This document shows, piece after piece, positions 1 through 7,486 of a DNA stretch of 9,546 bases. Numbering within the stretch: the first letter of the stretch is position 1; each line of letters starts with the position of its first letter. The notes below the pieces were generated by a model that saw only the letters and a program-made list of their open reading frames with translations, did not search any database and was not told where the DNA came from. Source of the stretch: Ramlibacter sp. (GTDB taxonomy: Bacteria > Pseudomonadota > Gammaproteobacteria > Burkholderiales > Burkholderiaceae_C); the NCBI GenBank assembly GCA_023701085.1, contig JAMPXR010000066.1, forward strand, positions 1 through 9,546, read 5' to 3'. Both the position numbers and the translations under genes were made by a program.

Positions 1-4
1 CATC

Positions 5-9
5 AAGGA
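5..9 (+). promoter_or_regulatory. Ribosome binding site of the small lipoprotein gene
   Basis: AAGGA lies six bases before the ATG at 16. This is the best Shine-Dalgarno match at the left edge and it fixes the start of the lipoprotein. Any promoter lies outside the window. Confidence 0.6.
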
Positions 10-15
10 CCGCCG

Positions 16-243
16 ATGTCACGCAGTACCGCATCCCGCCGCTCCCGCACGCTCTTCCTTGCCATGGCCCTGCTCGCCACTTCGATGCTTGGCGGCTGCG
101 CCGTCGTGACCGTGGCGGGCGCGGCGGTGGGCGTGGCCGCCACCGGCGTGGGCCTGGCAGCCGATGCGGCCGTGGGCGCCGCCCGGCTGACCGGCAAAGC
201 CGTGGGCGCCGTGCTGCCTAGCGGCGGCGACGAACCGCGCTGA
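16..243 (+). CDS. Small Gly/Ala/Val-rich lipoprotein
   Basis: A 75-residue protein with a clear type II (lipoprotein) signal peptide: an Arg/Ser-rich basic start, a hydrophobic stretch at about residues 12-25, and a lipobox LGGC with the lipidated cysteine at C28. The mature part is only about 48 residues and is made mostly of Gly, Ala and Val (residues 29-68, with repeated AVG/GVG units), ending in a short charged tail. An AAGGA ribosome binding site at 5-9, six bases before the ATG, supports this start. It resembles the very small Gly/Val-rich lipoproteins found in betaproteobacteria (an NF038104-like family), but that assignment is from memory and weak. The function is unknown. It probably sits in the outer membrane or at the inner face of the envelope. 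Its last 26 bases overlap the 3' end of the convergent hyfI gene. Confidence 0.75.
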   Translation: MSRSTASRRSRTLFLAMALLATSMLGGCAVVTVAGAAVGVAATGVGLAADAAVGAARLTGKAVGAVLPSGGDEPR

Positions 244-736
244 GAATCCCGCGCATGATCGCCAGCGGCGGCGGCGGACAGCCCGGCACGGTCACGTCCA
301 CCGGCAGCACATTGGCCACCGCGCCGCAGGTGGCGTAGCTCTCGCCGAAGATCCCGCCGGTGCAGCCGCAGTCGCCCACGGCCACCACCAGCCGCGGTTC
401 CGGCGTGGCATCGTAGGTGCGCCGCAGCGCCATTTCCATGTTGCGCGAGACCGGGCCGGTCACGAGCAGCATGTCGGCGTGGCGCGGGCTGGCGACGAAG
501 CGTATGCCCAGGCCTTCGAGGTTGTAGTAGGGGTTGTTGAGCGCGTGGATTTCCAGCTCGCAGCCGTTGCACGAGCCGGCATCGACCTGGCGGATGGCCA
601 GCGCCTGTCCCAGGATGTCGAGGATTTCCCGCTGGATGCGTTCCACCGCCTGCGGCGAATCCTCGGCGGCCGTCGCGAAGGGCGCCGGCTCGGTGACAAG
701 TCCGGCGCGCGCGATCTGCTTGACGATCTTCCACAT
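218..736 (-). CDS. hyfI: NuoB/HyfI-like [4Fe-4S] subunit of an Ehr-type complex
   Basis: A 172-residue homologue of the complex I NuoB subunit and the hydrogenase small subunit (HyfI/HycG). It should carry the single [4Fe-4S] cluster (N2 equivalent) next to the large subunit. All four expected ligands are visible: C56 and C59 in GSCNGCELE, C123 in GDCGC, and C153 in PGCPPPP. The CxxC spacing, instead of the adjacent CC of true NuoB, places it with the group 4 hydrogenase type. C125 and C137 are extra cysteines. The ATG at 736 lies 8 bp after the hyfG stop with only a weak ribosome binding site, so translation is probably coupled. A longer in-frame reading upstream is open but overlaps hyfG and looks unrelated. 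The protein ends in a run of four arginines, and its 3' end overlaps the convergent lipoprotein gene. Without HyfA/HyfH-like partners, its electron donor is unknown. Confidence 0.92.
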   Translation of the reverse strand: MWKIVKQIARAGLVTEPAPFATAAEDSPQAVERIQREILDILGQALAIRQVDAGSCNGCELEIHALNNPYYNLEGLGIRFVASPRHADMLLVTGPVSRNMEMALRRTYDATPEPRLVVAVGDCGCTGGIFGESYATCGAVANVLPVDVTVPGCPPPPLAIMRGILSAVRRRR

Positions 737-744
737 GCTGATGC

Positions 745-2301
745 CTACAGGTCGTGTCCGGAGTAGCTCAGGTTGAAGGACTTGTTGATCAACGGGAAGT
801 CCGGGACGATGTTGCCGATCACCGCGTGCTCGAGCACGGGCCAGTTCTGCCAGGACGGATCGTGGCAATGGCAGCGGCGGATGCCCCCCTCCTCGCCCAG
901 TTCCAGCGCGACGAACACTTCGCCGCGCCAGCCCTCGATCCAGCCCGCGCCTGCCGCGGCTCGACCGGGCAGCCCGATCGGGGCCCGCACGGCCCCTTGG
1001 GGCAAGCCCCGGCACAGTTCGCGTATCAGGCGCAGCGATTCCAGGGTCTCCGCGAAACGCACCGCGACGCGTGCGGCGACGTCGCCGTTCACGTGGCTGG
1101 CCATCTGGACGCCCAGCCGGTCATAAGGAGCCCAGGCCTGGTCGCAGCGCAGGTCCGCACGCTGGCCGCTGGCGCGGCCGGCCAGCCCCGTCAGCCCCAG
1201 CTGTGCCGCGAGCTGCGGCGCGACGATGCCGCTGGTCGCGAAGCGGTCTTGCAGGCCCGCGTGCGATTCGTAGATCTTTTCCAGGGTCCGCACCTCGGCC
1301 TCGATCGCATCGCATTGGCTCAGCAAGCTGCTGCAGCGAGCGTCTCCCAGGTCGACCGCCACCCCGCCCGGCACCGCGCAGTCCATTCCCAGGCGGTGGC
1401 CGAACGCTTCGTGCGTGAGGCGCAGCCAGTCCTCGCGCAGGCGCGAGAACTGCGCGAGCCCGAATCCCAGCGCCGCGTCGTTGCCCAGCGCGCCCAGGTC
1501 GCCCAGGTGGTTGGCCACCCGCTCGCGCTCCAGCAGGAGCGCGCGCAGCCACTGCGCGCGAGGCGGCACCTCGCAGCCGGCGGCCGACTCCAGCGCCATG
1601 CAGTAAGCCCATGCGAACGCCACGGTGGAGTCGCCGCACACCCGGCCGGCGAGCCGGTGGCCCTCCATCGGCGCCCATCCCATGAACCGCTGCTCGATCC
1701 CCTTGTGCGTATAGCCCAGGCGCTGCTCCAGGCGCAGCACTTTCTCGCCCACCACCGAGAAGCGGAAATGGCCCGGCTCGATGGTGCCGGCATGCACCGG
1801 CCCCACCGGGATTTCGTGGACGCCATCGCCCTCCACCCGGACGAACTCGTAGTCGTGCACGGAATGCGCATCGGGTGCGCCGCTCCGGGACGCGGCATCC
1901 CTCCGCAACGGGAAGTAGCCCTGCGGCCAGGCGCCGTGGTTCAGCCAGGGCCGTCGATCCTCGGCGTCCCGCGCCGCGATCCCGAGCAGGTCGGCCGCCG
2001 CGCGCTGCATGCGGCCGGCGAACGGAAACAGGCCGGCAAGCGAGGGATAGCCCGCCTTGCCCGCGCCCAGCGACAGGTCGAGCCAGACCAGTCCTTCGGC
2101 AGCCGCATAGGCCGCCGACACCGCCCATTCCGTGCGGGCCTCGTGGGAGCGATCGCCGCCCCAGAGCGCCAGCAGGCGCCCGCCGGCCTGCGCCACGGTC
2201 CGCGCCGCGACCAGCCATTGGTTCGCGTCCACTTTGGCGCGCCACATCGGCAAGGGCGCCGGCAGCGGCTCGAGGGGCAGATTCAGTCCCGGGATTTCCA
2301 T
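745..2301 (-). CDS. hyfG: HyfG/HycE-like large subunit (NuoC-NuoD fusion) lacking NiFe ligands
   Basis: A 518-residue fused protein. Residues ~20-135 form a NuoC-like domain (FPFAGRMQRAAADLLGI, then WPQGYFPL). Residues ~150-518 form the NuoD/hydrogenase large-subunit domain, with GPVHAGTIEPGHFRF at 168-182 and GYTHKGIEQRF at 196-206. In active group 4 hydrogenases the NiFe site is held by CGxC and by DPCxSC near the C-terminus. Here the first reads C222-G-D-S225 and the second N510-L-S-Y-S-G515, so only one of four metal-binding cysteines remains. A CHCH motif lies at 477-480, before DPSWQNWP. The C-terminus (about three residues after the motif) has no extension of the kind removed by a maturation protease. 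It is therefore probably not a hydrogenase but the catalytic or quinone-facing subunit of an Ehr-type complex. The start lies 3 bp after the hyfF stop. An identity as complex I NuoCD is unlikely, because the neighbours are Hyf-type. Confidence 0.9.
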   Translation of the reverse strand: MEIPGLNLPLEPLPAPLPMWRAKVDANQWLVAARTVAQAGGRLLALWGGDRSHEARTEWAVSAAYAAAEGLVWLDLSLGAGKAGYPSLAGLFPFAGRMQRAAADLLGIAARDAEDRRPWLNHGAWPQGYFPLRRDAASRSGAPDAHSVHDYEFVRVEGDGVHEIPVGPVHAGTIEPGHFRFSVVGEKVLRLEQRLGYTHKGIEQRFMGWAPMEGHRLAGRVCGDSTVAFAWAYCMALESAAGCEVPPRAQWLRALLLERERVANHLGDLGALGNDAALGFGLAQFSRLREDWLRLTHEAFGHRLGMDCAVPGGVAVDLGDARCSSLLSQCDAIEAEVRTLEKIYESHAGLQDRFATSGIVAPQLAAQLGLTGLAGRASGQRADLRCDQAWAPYDRLGVQMASHVNGDVAARVAVRFAETLESLRLIRELCRGLPQGAVRAPIGLPGRAAAGAGWIEGWRGEVFVALELGEEGGIRRCHCHDPSWQNWPVLEHAVIGNIVPDFPLINKSFNLSYSGHDL

Positions 2302-2304
2302 GGC

Positions 2305-3756
2305 TCAAGACCCGAGCATGCGTGCCGCCTCGCGGTACCACGTATCGAGATAAGGCGGGATGTACAGGCCCAGCATGAAACCCAGGCCCAGGTGCAGGAA
2401 CACCGGGATCAGCGCCGGCGGATGCGGCAGGGGCTTGACCGTGGTCTCGCCGAACACCATCGGCTGGACCCGGTTGAATACCGTCGCGAAGGCCACGCCG
2501 AGCGCCACCAGCAGGATCGGTGTCGCCCAGGGCTGCTCGCGCATGGCCGTGGTGACGATCAGGAACTCGCTGGCAAAGACGCCGAACGGCGGCATGCCCA
2601 GGATCGCCAGCGATCCCAGCATCAGGCCCCAGGCGACGGTGGGGCTCACCTTGATCAGCCCGCGAATCTCGTCCATCAACTGCGTCCCCGCCTTCTGCGC
2701 GGCATGGCCGACGGCGAAGAAGATGGCGGATTTCACCAGCGAGTGCACCGTCATATGCAACAGGCCCGCGAAGTTGGCGATGGGCCCGCCCATGCCGAAG
2801 GCGAACGTCATCAGCCCCATGTGCTCGATCGACGAGTAGGCGAACATCCGCTTCACGTCCTTCTGCCGCACCAGCAGGAACACCGAGGCGACCACGGACA
2901 AGAGGCCGAAGCCCATCATCAGCTTGCCGGCCAGGTGGCTTTGCAGCGCGCCGTCGGTCAGCACCTTGCAGCGCAGGACCGCGTAGAGGGCCACGTTGAG
3001 CAGCAGGCCGGAAAGCACGGCCGACACCGGCGTGGGCCCTTCGGCATGCGCATCGGGCAGCCAGTTGTGCAGCGGTACCAGCCCGACCTTGGTGCCGTAG
3101 CCGATGAACAGGAAGGCGAACGCCAGCGTCATGATGTTGGGATCGAGCCGTGTCTTGACCAGATCCAGGTGCGTCCACAACAGGGCGCCGCCTTCCGCGC
3201 CGAGGATCTTCTCCGCCGCCATGTAAAGCAGCACCGTGCCGAAGAGCGCCTGGGCGATGCCCACGCCGCACAGGATGAAGTACTTCCAGGCCGCCTCCAG
3301 GCTGGCCGCCGTGCGGTAGACGCTGACCAGCAGCACGGTGGTGAGCGTGGCCGCCTCCATGGCGACCCACAGGATGCCCATGTTGTTGGTGGTCAACGCC
3401 AGCAGCATCGTGAAGCTGAACAACTGGTACATGCTGTGGTACAGGCGCAGCCGGTTGGGCGTCATCTTTCCGTGATCGCGTTCGACGTGCATGTAGGGCC
3501 GCGAGAAGATCGCCGTCGTCAGGCCCACGAAGGCCGTGAGCGTCACCAGGAACACATTGAGCGGGTCGATGAAGAATTCCTCGTGCAGCGCGAACAGCGG
3601 CCCGTGCGAGATGACCCGGGCCGTGAGCACGCACGCGGCCAGGAAGGTGCCCAGGCTGAAGGCGACATTGATGTCGCGCGCGATGCCGCGATGGCCCCAC
3701 AGGGCCAGCACGATGCCGCCCGCCAGCGGAAGTCCGAGCACGAGGAGCAGTTCCAT
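2305..3756 (-). CDS. hyfF: HyfF-like proton-channel membrane subunit
   Basis: A 483-residue polytopic membrane protein of the NuoN/NuoM/MrpD antiporter family, closest in pattern to hydrogenase-4 subunit F. The residues that form the proton path in this family can be seen: E134 in the transmembrane stretch WVAMEAATLTT, K158 in AAWKYFILCG, K223 in GYGTKVGLVPLHNWLPDAH with H230, and K342 in HMTVHSLVKSAIFF. The loop signature PLHNWLPDAHAEGPTPVSA (228-246) is typical. It acts in the inner membrane, moving protons or sodium ions when the peripheral subunits react. The start at 3756 follows directly on the hyfE stop codon (no gap) and has a good AAGGA ribosome binding site at 3764-3768, seven bases away and inside the end of hyfE. 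The length matches the HyfF type (about 480-530). I see no truncation or missing key residue. Confidence 0.93.
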   Translation of the reverse strand: MELLLVLGLPLAGGIVLALWGHRGIARDINVAFSLGTFLAACVLTARVISHGPLFALHEEFFIDPLNVFLVTLTAFVGLTTAIFSRPYMHVERDHGKMTPNRLRLYHSMYQLFSFTMLLALTTNNMGILWVAMEAATLTTVLLVSVYRTAASLEAAWKYFILCGVGIAQALFGTVLLYMAAEKILGAEGGALLWTHLDLVKTRLDPNIMTLAFAFLFIGYGTKVGLVPLHNWLPDAHAEGPTPVSAVLSGLLLNVALYAVLRCKVLTDGALQSHLAGKLMMGFGLLSVVASVFLLVRQKDVKRMFAYSSIEHMGLMTFAFGMGGPIANFAGLLHMTVHSLVKSAIFFAVGHAAQKAGTQLMDEIRGLIKVSPTVAWGLMLGSLAILGMPPFGVFASEFLIVTTAMREQPWATPILLVALGVAFATVFNRVQPMVFGETTVKPLPHPPALIPVFLHLGLGFMLGLYIPPYLDTWYREAARMLGS

Positions 3757-4416
3757 CTACTGGTCCTTCAGTTTCTCGAGATGGCGGATGTCCAGGCTGT
3801 CGAACTGCTCGCGGATCTGGAACATGAACACGCCCAGGATCAGCACGCCGATCAGCACGTCCAGCGCGATGCCCAGTTCCACCACCATCGGCATGCCGTA
3901 GGTGGCGGACGTGGCCGCGAAGAACAAACCGTTTTCCATGGCGAGGAAGCCGATCACCTGCGGCACCGCCTTGGCACGGGTGATCATCATCAGGAAGGAC
4001 AGCAGCACGCAGGCGAGCGCGATGCCGAGCGTGCCCCGCGCCAGCGACGTGGAAAGCGCAGCGATCGGCGTGGCCAGGTTGAACGCGAAGATGACGACCA
4101 GGATGCCGATCAGCATCGTGGTGGGGATGTTGATCAGCGTCTCGACGTCCCAGCGGATCTTGAGGCGGTCGATGATGCGGTGCATCAGCACCGGGATCAA
4201 CACGACCTTCAGGCCGAAAGTCAGCGCCGCCGAGAGGTACAGGTGCGGCTGGCCGGTCACGTAACCCACCACCACGGTGGACACCACCAGCACCAGCCCT
4301 TGCAGCGTGAACAGGTTGATCAGCGACAGGATGCGCCGCTGCGCGATCATCGCGAACGCCAGCATCAGCAGCAGCGCGCCGAGCAGGTTGACGAACTGGG
4401 CGAGCAGCTGCGTCAT
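3757..4416 (-). CDS. hyfE: HyfE-like (NuoK-type) membrane subunit
   Basis: A 219-residue membrane protein with about six to seven hydrophobic segments. It resembles hydrogenase-4 subunit E (HyfE/HycP-like), whose second half is related to complex I NuoK. A membrane-embedded acidic residue stands at E161 in FLAMENGLFFA, and E180 lies in the next helix region, matching the pair of buried glutamates of NuoK that belong to the proton path. The C-terminus is a short charged tail (QIREQFDSLDIRHLEKLKDQ), probably cytoplasmic. The ATG at 4416 overlaps the hyfC stop as ATGA; a longer in-frame reading upstream lies across hyfC and is not this family. There is no clear ribosome binding site of its own, which fits translational coupling. 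It would link the HyfC anchor to the antiporter-like subunits. Confidence 0.9.
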   Translation of the reverse strand: MTQLLAQFVNLLGALLLMLAFAMIAQRRILSLINLFTLQGLVLVVSTVVVGYVTGQPHLYLSAALTFGLKVVLIPVLMHRIIDRLKIRWDVETLINIPTTMLIGILVVIFAFNLATPIAALSTSLARGTLGIALACVLLSFLMMITRAKAVPQVIGFLAMENGLFFAATSATYGMPMVVELGIALDVLIGVLILGVFMFQIREQFDSLDIRHLEKLKDQ

Positions 4417-5360
4417 TGGGCGAGCAGGATGTGGACCAGCATGCCGAGCACGGCGAGCAGGAAGGCCGCCGCCAGGAACTCCGGCGCGCGGAAGATGCGC
4501 ATCTTGGCGGCCAGTGTCTCCAGCACCGCCAGCGCCATGCCGCCGATCGCCAGCTTGGCGACGAGCACCGGCAGCGCCAGTACGAGCGCCAGCGGCGCGT
4601 CCGCCTCGGCCACCCCCCAGGGGAAGAACAGGGCCAGACCGATGCAGGAATAGGCGAACAGTTTCAGGCTCGCGGCCCATTCGAGCAGCGCGAGGTGCCG
4701 GCCCGAGTACTCCAGGATCAGCGCCTCGTGGATCATGGTCAGCTCCAGGTGCGTGGCCGGGTTGTCCACGGGGATGCGCGCGTTCTCGGCCAGCGACACC
4801 ATCGTGAACGCCACGCCCGCGAAGGCGAGCGCCGGATAGATCGCCAACTCCTGGTGCGCCAGCGTCTCGACCATGGTCGTGAGCGAGGTCGATTTGGAAA
4901 TGAGCGATGCCGAGAACAGGACCATCAGCAGCGCCGGCTCGGCCAGGAAGCCGATCAGCATCTCGCGCCGCGCGCCCAGCGAACCGAAGGACGTGCCGAT
5001 GTCCATCGCGGCAAGCGAAATGAACACGCGGGCGAGCGCGAACAGGCCGACCAGCGCGATGGCGTCGGCCGCCGGCGCCAGCGGCAGGTCGGTGGACAGC
5101 GTCGGGACGATCGAGCTGGCCAGCGCCATGCAGCCGAATACGATGTAAGGGACGCTGCGAAACAGCGGCGAGGCGCTGTCGGCCACCACGGAGTCCTTGT
5201 TGAACAGCTTGTGCAGCACCCGGTACGGCTGCCACAGGCTGGGCGCCGTCTTGTTCTGCAGCCAGGCGCGCCACTGGTTGACCCAGCCGGTCAGCAGCGG
5301 CGCGAGGGCGAGCGCCACCACGATCTCGAGCACCTGGGAGATGAAGCCGTAGACGTTCAT
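4413..5360 (-). CDS. hyfC: HyfC-like (NuoH-type) membrane anchor subunit
   Basis: A 315-residue membrane protein of the NuoH / HyfC / HycD family (respiratory-chain complex I subunit 1). It docks the peripheral large and small subunits and forms the first proton path or quinone-like chamber. Family signatures are present: SLGARREMLIGFLAEPALL at 127-145, with acidic E133 and E141 in the connecting segment, and AENARIPVDNPATHLELTM at 191-209 followed by HEALILEYSGRHLAL. About eight transmembrane segments can be drawn. The ATG at 5360 overlaps the hyfB stop as ATGA, and the gene's own stop overlaps the hyfE start in the same way, so both junctions are coupled. HycD/HyfC proteins are usually 307-322 residues, so this copy is full length. 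All expected charged residues in the cytoplasmic loops appear to be there. Confidence 0.93.
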   Translation of the reverse strand: MNVYGFISQVLEIVVALALAPLLTGWVNQWRAWLQNKTAPSLWQPYRVLHKLFNKDSVVADSASPLFRSVPYIVFGCMALASSIVPTLSTDLPLAPAADAIALVGLFALARVFISLAAMDIGTSFGSLGARREMLIGFLAEPALLMVLFSASLISKSTSLTTMVETLAHQELAIYPALAFAGVAFTMVSLAENARIPVDNPATHLELTMIHEALILEYSGRHLALLEWAASLKLFAYSCIGLALFFPWGVAEADAPLALVLALPVLVAKLAIGGMALAVLETLAAKMRIFRAPEFLAAAFLLAVLGMLVHILLAQ

Positions 5361-7372
5361 CGCTTCACCACCAGCAGCACGGCGATCAGCGTCGCGAAGC
5401 TGTACAGCAGATAGATGGAGATGCGTCCCTGCTGCAGCAAGCCGACCAGGCGGGCGATGCGCTCTGCGAGCGCCGCCAGGGGCAGGTAGATCCAGCCCCA
5501 GAAATGGTCCTCGACCACGACCTGGTAGCGCGGCCGGCTGTCGAACGGAGTCGGCAGCTCGCGGCGCATCGCGAAGAACGGCTCGAAGATCTGGCGGATC
5601 GGCTGGCCGAAGCCCTCGGCCGTGTCCTGCATCCGGGCCGTCTGCCACGGGAATCCGCAGTCCCACGGGGGCGAGCGCCGCAGCCTGCCGTGGTAGAAGC
5701 CGCGCACCATGAGGTAGGCCAGCGCGAAGCTGGCGGCCACGCCGATCAGGAAGATGACGGGCCCGTAGCTGGCCCGCTCGACGCTGATGGGCGCCAGCAG
5801 CCAGCCGCCGGCCGCGACAGTCTGTCCCAGCCCCACGCCCACCAGTTGCCGCGTGACCGGGTCGATCACCTGGATGAACTGCACCGGCAGCAAACCGAGC
5901 ACCACGCAGCCCAGCACCAGCCACAGCATGCCCGCGCGCTCCCAGCCCCCCGCGTCGTGGGCCTGCGAGAGCTTCTCCTCGCGCGGCCGGCCCAGGAAGA
6001 TGACGCCGAAGAACTTGACCATCGTGTAGCCGGCCAGCGCCGCCACCAGGGCGACCAGCGCCGCCGCCGCGGGAATCAGCATGTTCAGCAGCGCATCGGG
6101 CAGCCCCGGGGTGAACAGGAAGCTTTGCAGCAGCAGCCACTCGGACACGAAGCCGCCGAGCGGAGGCAGCCCGGCGCTGGTCAGCACGCCCACCAGCGTG
6201 ATCCAGGCGACCCAGGGCATGTAGCGGATCAGGCCACCGAGTTTGCCCAGGCTGCGCTCCGCCGTGGCATGCAGGACGCAGCCCGTGCACAGGAACAGCA
6301 GGCTCTTGAAGAAAGCATGGCCGCCGACGTGGTACAGGGTCGCCGTCAATGCCAGCGCCGCAAGCGCCCCCATGCCGTACGCCGAAAAGATCAGCGTCAG
6401 GCCGATGCTCGCGACGATCAGGCCGATGTTCTCGATCGACGAGTAGGCCAGCAGCCGCTTCATGTCCACCTGCACGGCGGCGAACACCACGCCGAAGAGG
6501 GCCGTCGCCAGCCCCAGCGCCAGGAGCAGCCCACCCCACCACCAGAACCGCGTGTGCAGCAAGTCGAAGGAGACGCGCAGCATGCCGTAGACGGCGGTCT
6601 TGAGCATGACGCCGCTCATGAGCGCGGACACCGGGGAAGGCGCCGCCGGGTGGGCCTCCGGCAGCCAGACGTGCAGCGGCACCAGGCCCGCCTTGGCGCC
6701 GAACCCCAGCAGCGCCAGCAGGAAGCCGATCGAAGCCCAGAACGGCGACAGGTTCTGGTCGCGCATGTTGGCGAAGGTGTAGTCGCCGGTGTTGGCCTGC
6801 AGCACGCCGAAACAAAGCAGGATCGAGATGGCGCCGATGTGCGCCATCGTGAGGTAGATATAGCCGGCGCGGCGCACTTCCGCGACCCGGTGGTTGGCGG
6901 TGACCAGGAAGTAGGACGACAGCGCCATCGTCTCCCACATGACCATGAAGGCGTAGGCGTCGTCGGCCAGCACCACCATCGCCATGCTGGCGAGGAACAC
7001 GTGGTACTCCAGGCACAGCAGCCCCGGCGGCGTGCCCTCGGCCCTGCGGAAATAGCCGGCCGCGAAGGTCGACACGCCGGCCGTCACCGCGCCGATCACC
7101 ATCAGGAAAAAGGCCGAGAGGCCGTCGAGCCGCACGTGGAACGGAAGGCTCGGCAGCCCGATGGGCAGCACCGCCACCTCCGGGGTGCTGAACACCGCGG
7201 CCAGCGCCAGGGCAAACAGCAGCAGGCCGAGCGCTCCGCCGGCGGGGAACAGGACGCGCGAGACGAAGGTGAAGCGCCGCAGCGCCAGTACGCCGGCAAT
7301 GCCGATCAGCAGCCATCCGCCCACGACGGCCACGAGCATCCAGTCCAGCCGCAGCCAGCCGGTCAGATCCAT
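5357..7372 (-). CDS. hyfB: HyfB-like antiporter-type membrane subunit, first gene of the operon
   Basis: A 671-residue polytopic membrane protein, practically the length of E. coli HyfB (672). It belongs to the NuoL/MrpA-like antiporter family. Visible proton-path residues are E147 in VMWETMALSSYFL, K227 in GFGAKAGLVPLHVWLPEAH, K258 in SGVMLKTAVYG, H348 in LYHVGGHAFFKS with K356, and K453 in the GYTMVKFFGV helix. The C-terminal part has the WDCGFPW signature at 570-576, then GFGQPIRQIFEPFF, as in HyfB/HycC, and a last membrane helix. The frame stays open upstream to 7507, but that extension is Arg/Pro-rich and unlike the family. The ATG at 7372 gives the expected N-terminus (MDLTGWLRLDWML). 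A GAGG lies only two bases before the ATG, so the ribosome binding site is poor. The 198-bp region upstream probably holds the operon's promoter. Confidence 0.92.
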   Translation of the reverse strand: MDLTGWLRLDWMLVAVVGGWLLIGIAGVLALRRFTFVSRVLFPAGGALGLLLFALALAAVFSTPEVAVLPIGLPSLPFHVRLDGLSAFFLMVIGAVTAGVSTFAAGYFRRAEGTPPGLLCLEYHVFLASMAMVVLADDAYAFMVMWETMALSSYFLVTANHRVAEVRRAGYIYLTMAHIGAISILLCFGVLQANTGDYTFANMRDQNLSPFWASIGFLLALLGFGAKAGLVPLHVWLPEAHPAAPSPVSALMSGVMLKTAVYGMLRVSFDLLHTRFWWWGGLLLALGLATALFGVVFAAVQVDMKRLLAYSSIENIGLIVASIGLTLIFSAYGMGALAALALTATLYHVGGHAFFKSLLFLCTGCVLHATAERSLGKLGGLIRYMPWVAWITLVGVLTSAGLPPLGGFVSEWLLLQSFLFTPGLPDALLNMLIPAAAALVALVAALAGYTMVKFFGVIFLGRPREEKLSQAHDAGGWERAGMLWLVLGCVVLGLLPVQFIQVIDPVTRQLVGVGLGQTVAAGGWLLAPISVERASYGPVIFLIGVAASFALAYLMVRGFYHGRLRRSPPWDCGFPWQTARMQDTAEGFGQPIRQIFEPFFAMRRELPTPFDSRPRYQVVVEDHFWGWIYLPLAALAERIARLVGLLQQGRISIYLLYSFATLIAVLLVVKR

Positions 7373-7473
7373 GGCCTCGTCAAGTCCGTCATCGTTCAGG
7401 CGCCACGAAAACCGGCCCCCGGCACGGCCTGATGGTCGTGGCCTGTTCCAGCAGAAAGCTCGTGGGTGGACGT

Positions 7474-7486
7474 ATCGTAATACGAT
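7474..7486. promoter_or_regulatory. Candidate operator: inverted repeat ATCGT-AAT-ACGAT
   Basis: A perfect 5-bp inverted repeat with a 3-bp spacer, centred 108 bp upstream of the hyfB start. It is embedded in a slightly longer region (CGTATCGTAATACGATTCG) that also contains a second overlapping repeat, CGTAT-CGTA-ATACG. It is an A/T-rich island in otherwise very GC-rich DNA, as expected for a promoter-operator. TCGTA/TACGA half-sites are the type bound by dimeric repressors of the MarR (PecS/UrtR) and similar families, but the spacer here is shorter than the PecS consensus I recall, so no regulator is assigned. The TACGAT or TATTAC inside it could also serve as a -10 element for minus-strand transcription; no convincing -35 is visible. 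Confidence 0.45.

Noticed and set aside
745..2301. Active [NiFe] hydrogenase large subunit, or complex I NuoCD
   Set aside because: Three of four NiFe cysteines are missing, so hydrogenase activity is unlikely. The neighbours are Hyf-type and no nuoE/F/G/I/J set is present, so it is not the complex I operon.
1121..3700. An 859-codon open frame on the minus strand in another frame
   Set aside because: Runs out of frame through hyfF and hyfG, is Ala/Arg/Gly-rich and has no recognisable domain; the two real genes explain this DNA.
754..4653. A 1299-codon open frame on the plus strand
   Set aside because: It lies antisense to four conserved genes (hyfG, hyfF, hyfE, hyfC). Its translation is rich in His, Gln, Arg and Asp without any fold pattern, the usual mirror image of membrane-protein genes in GC-rich DNA. 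No start signal is seen.
5361..7316. N-terminal extension of hyfC across hyfB (967-codon frame)
   Set aside because: Only the last 315 residues match the HyfC family, and the ATGA overlap at 5357-5360 gives the natural start.
5504..7432. A 642-codon open frame on the plus strand
   Set aside because: Antisense shadow of hyfB with the same low-complexity His/Gln/Arg-rich composition.
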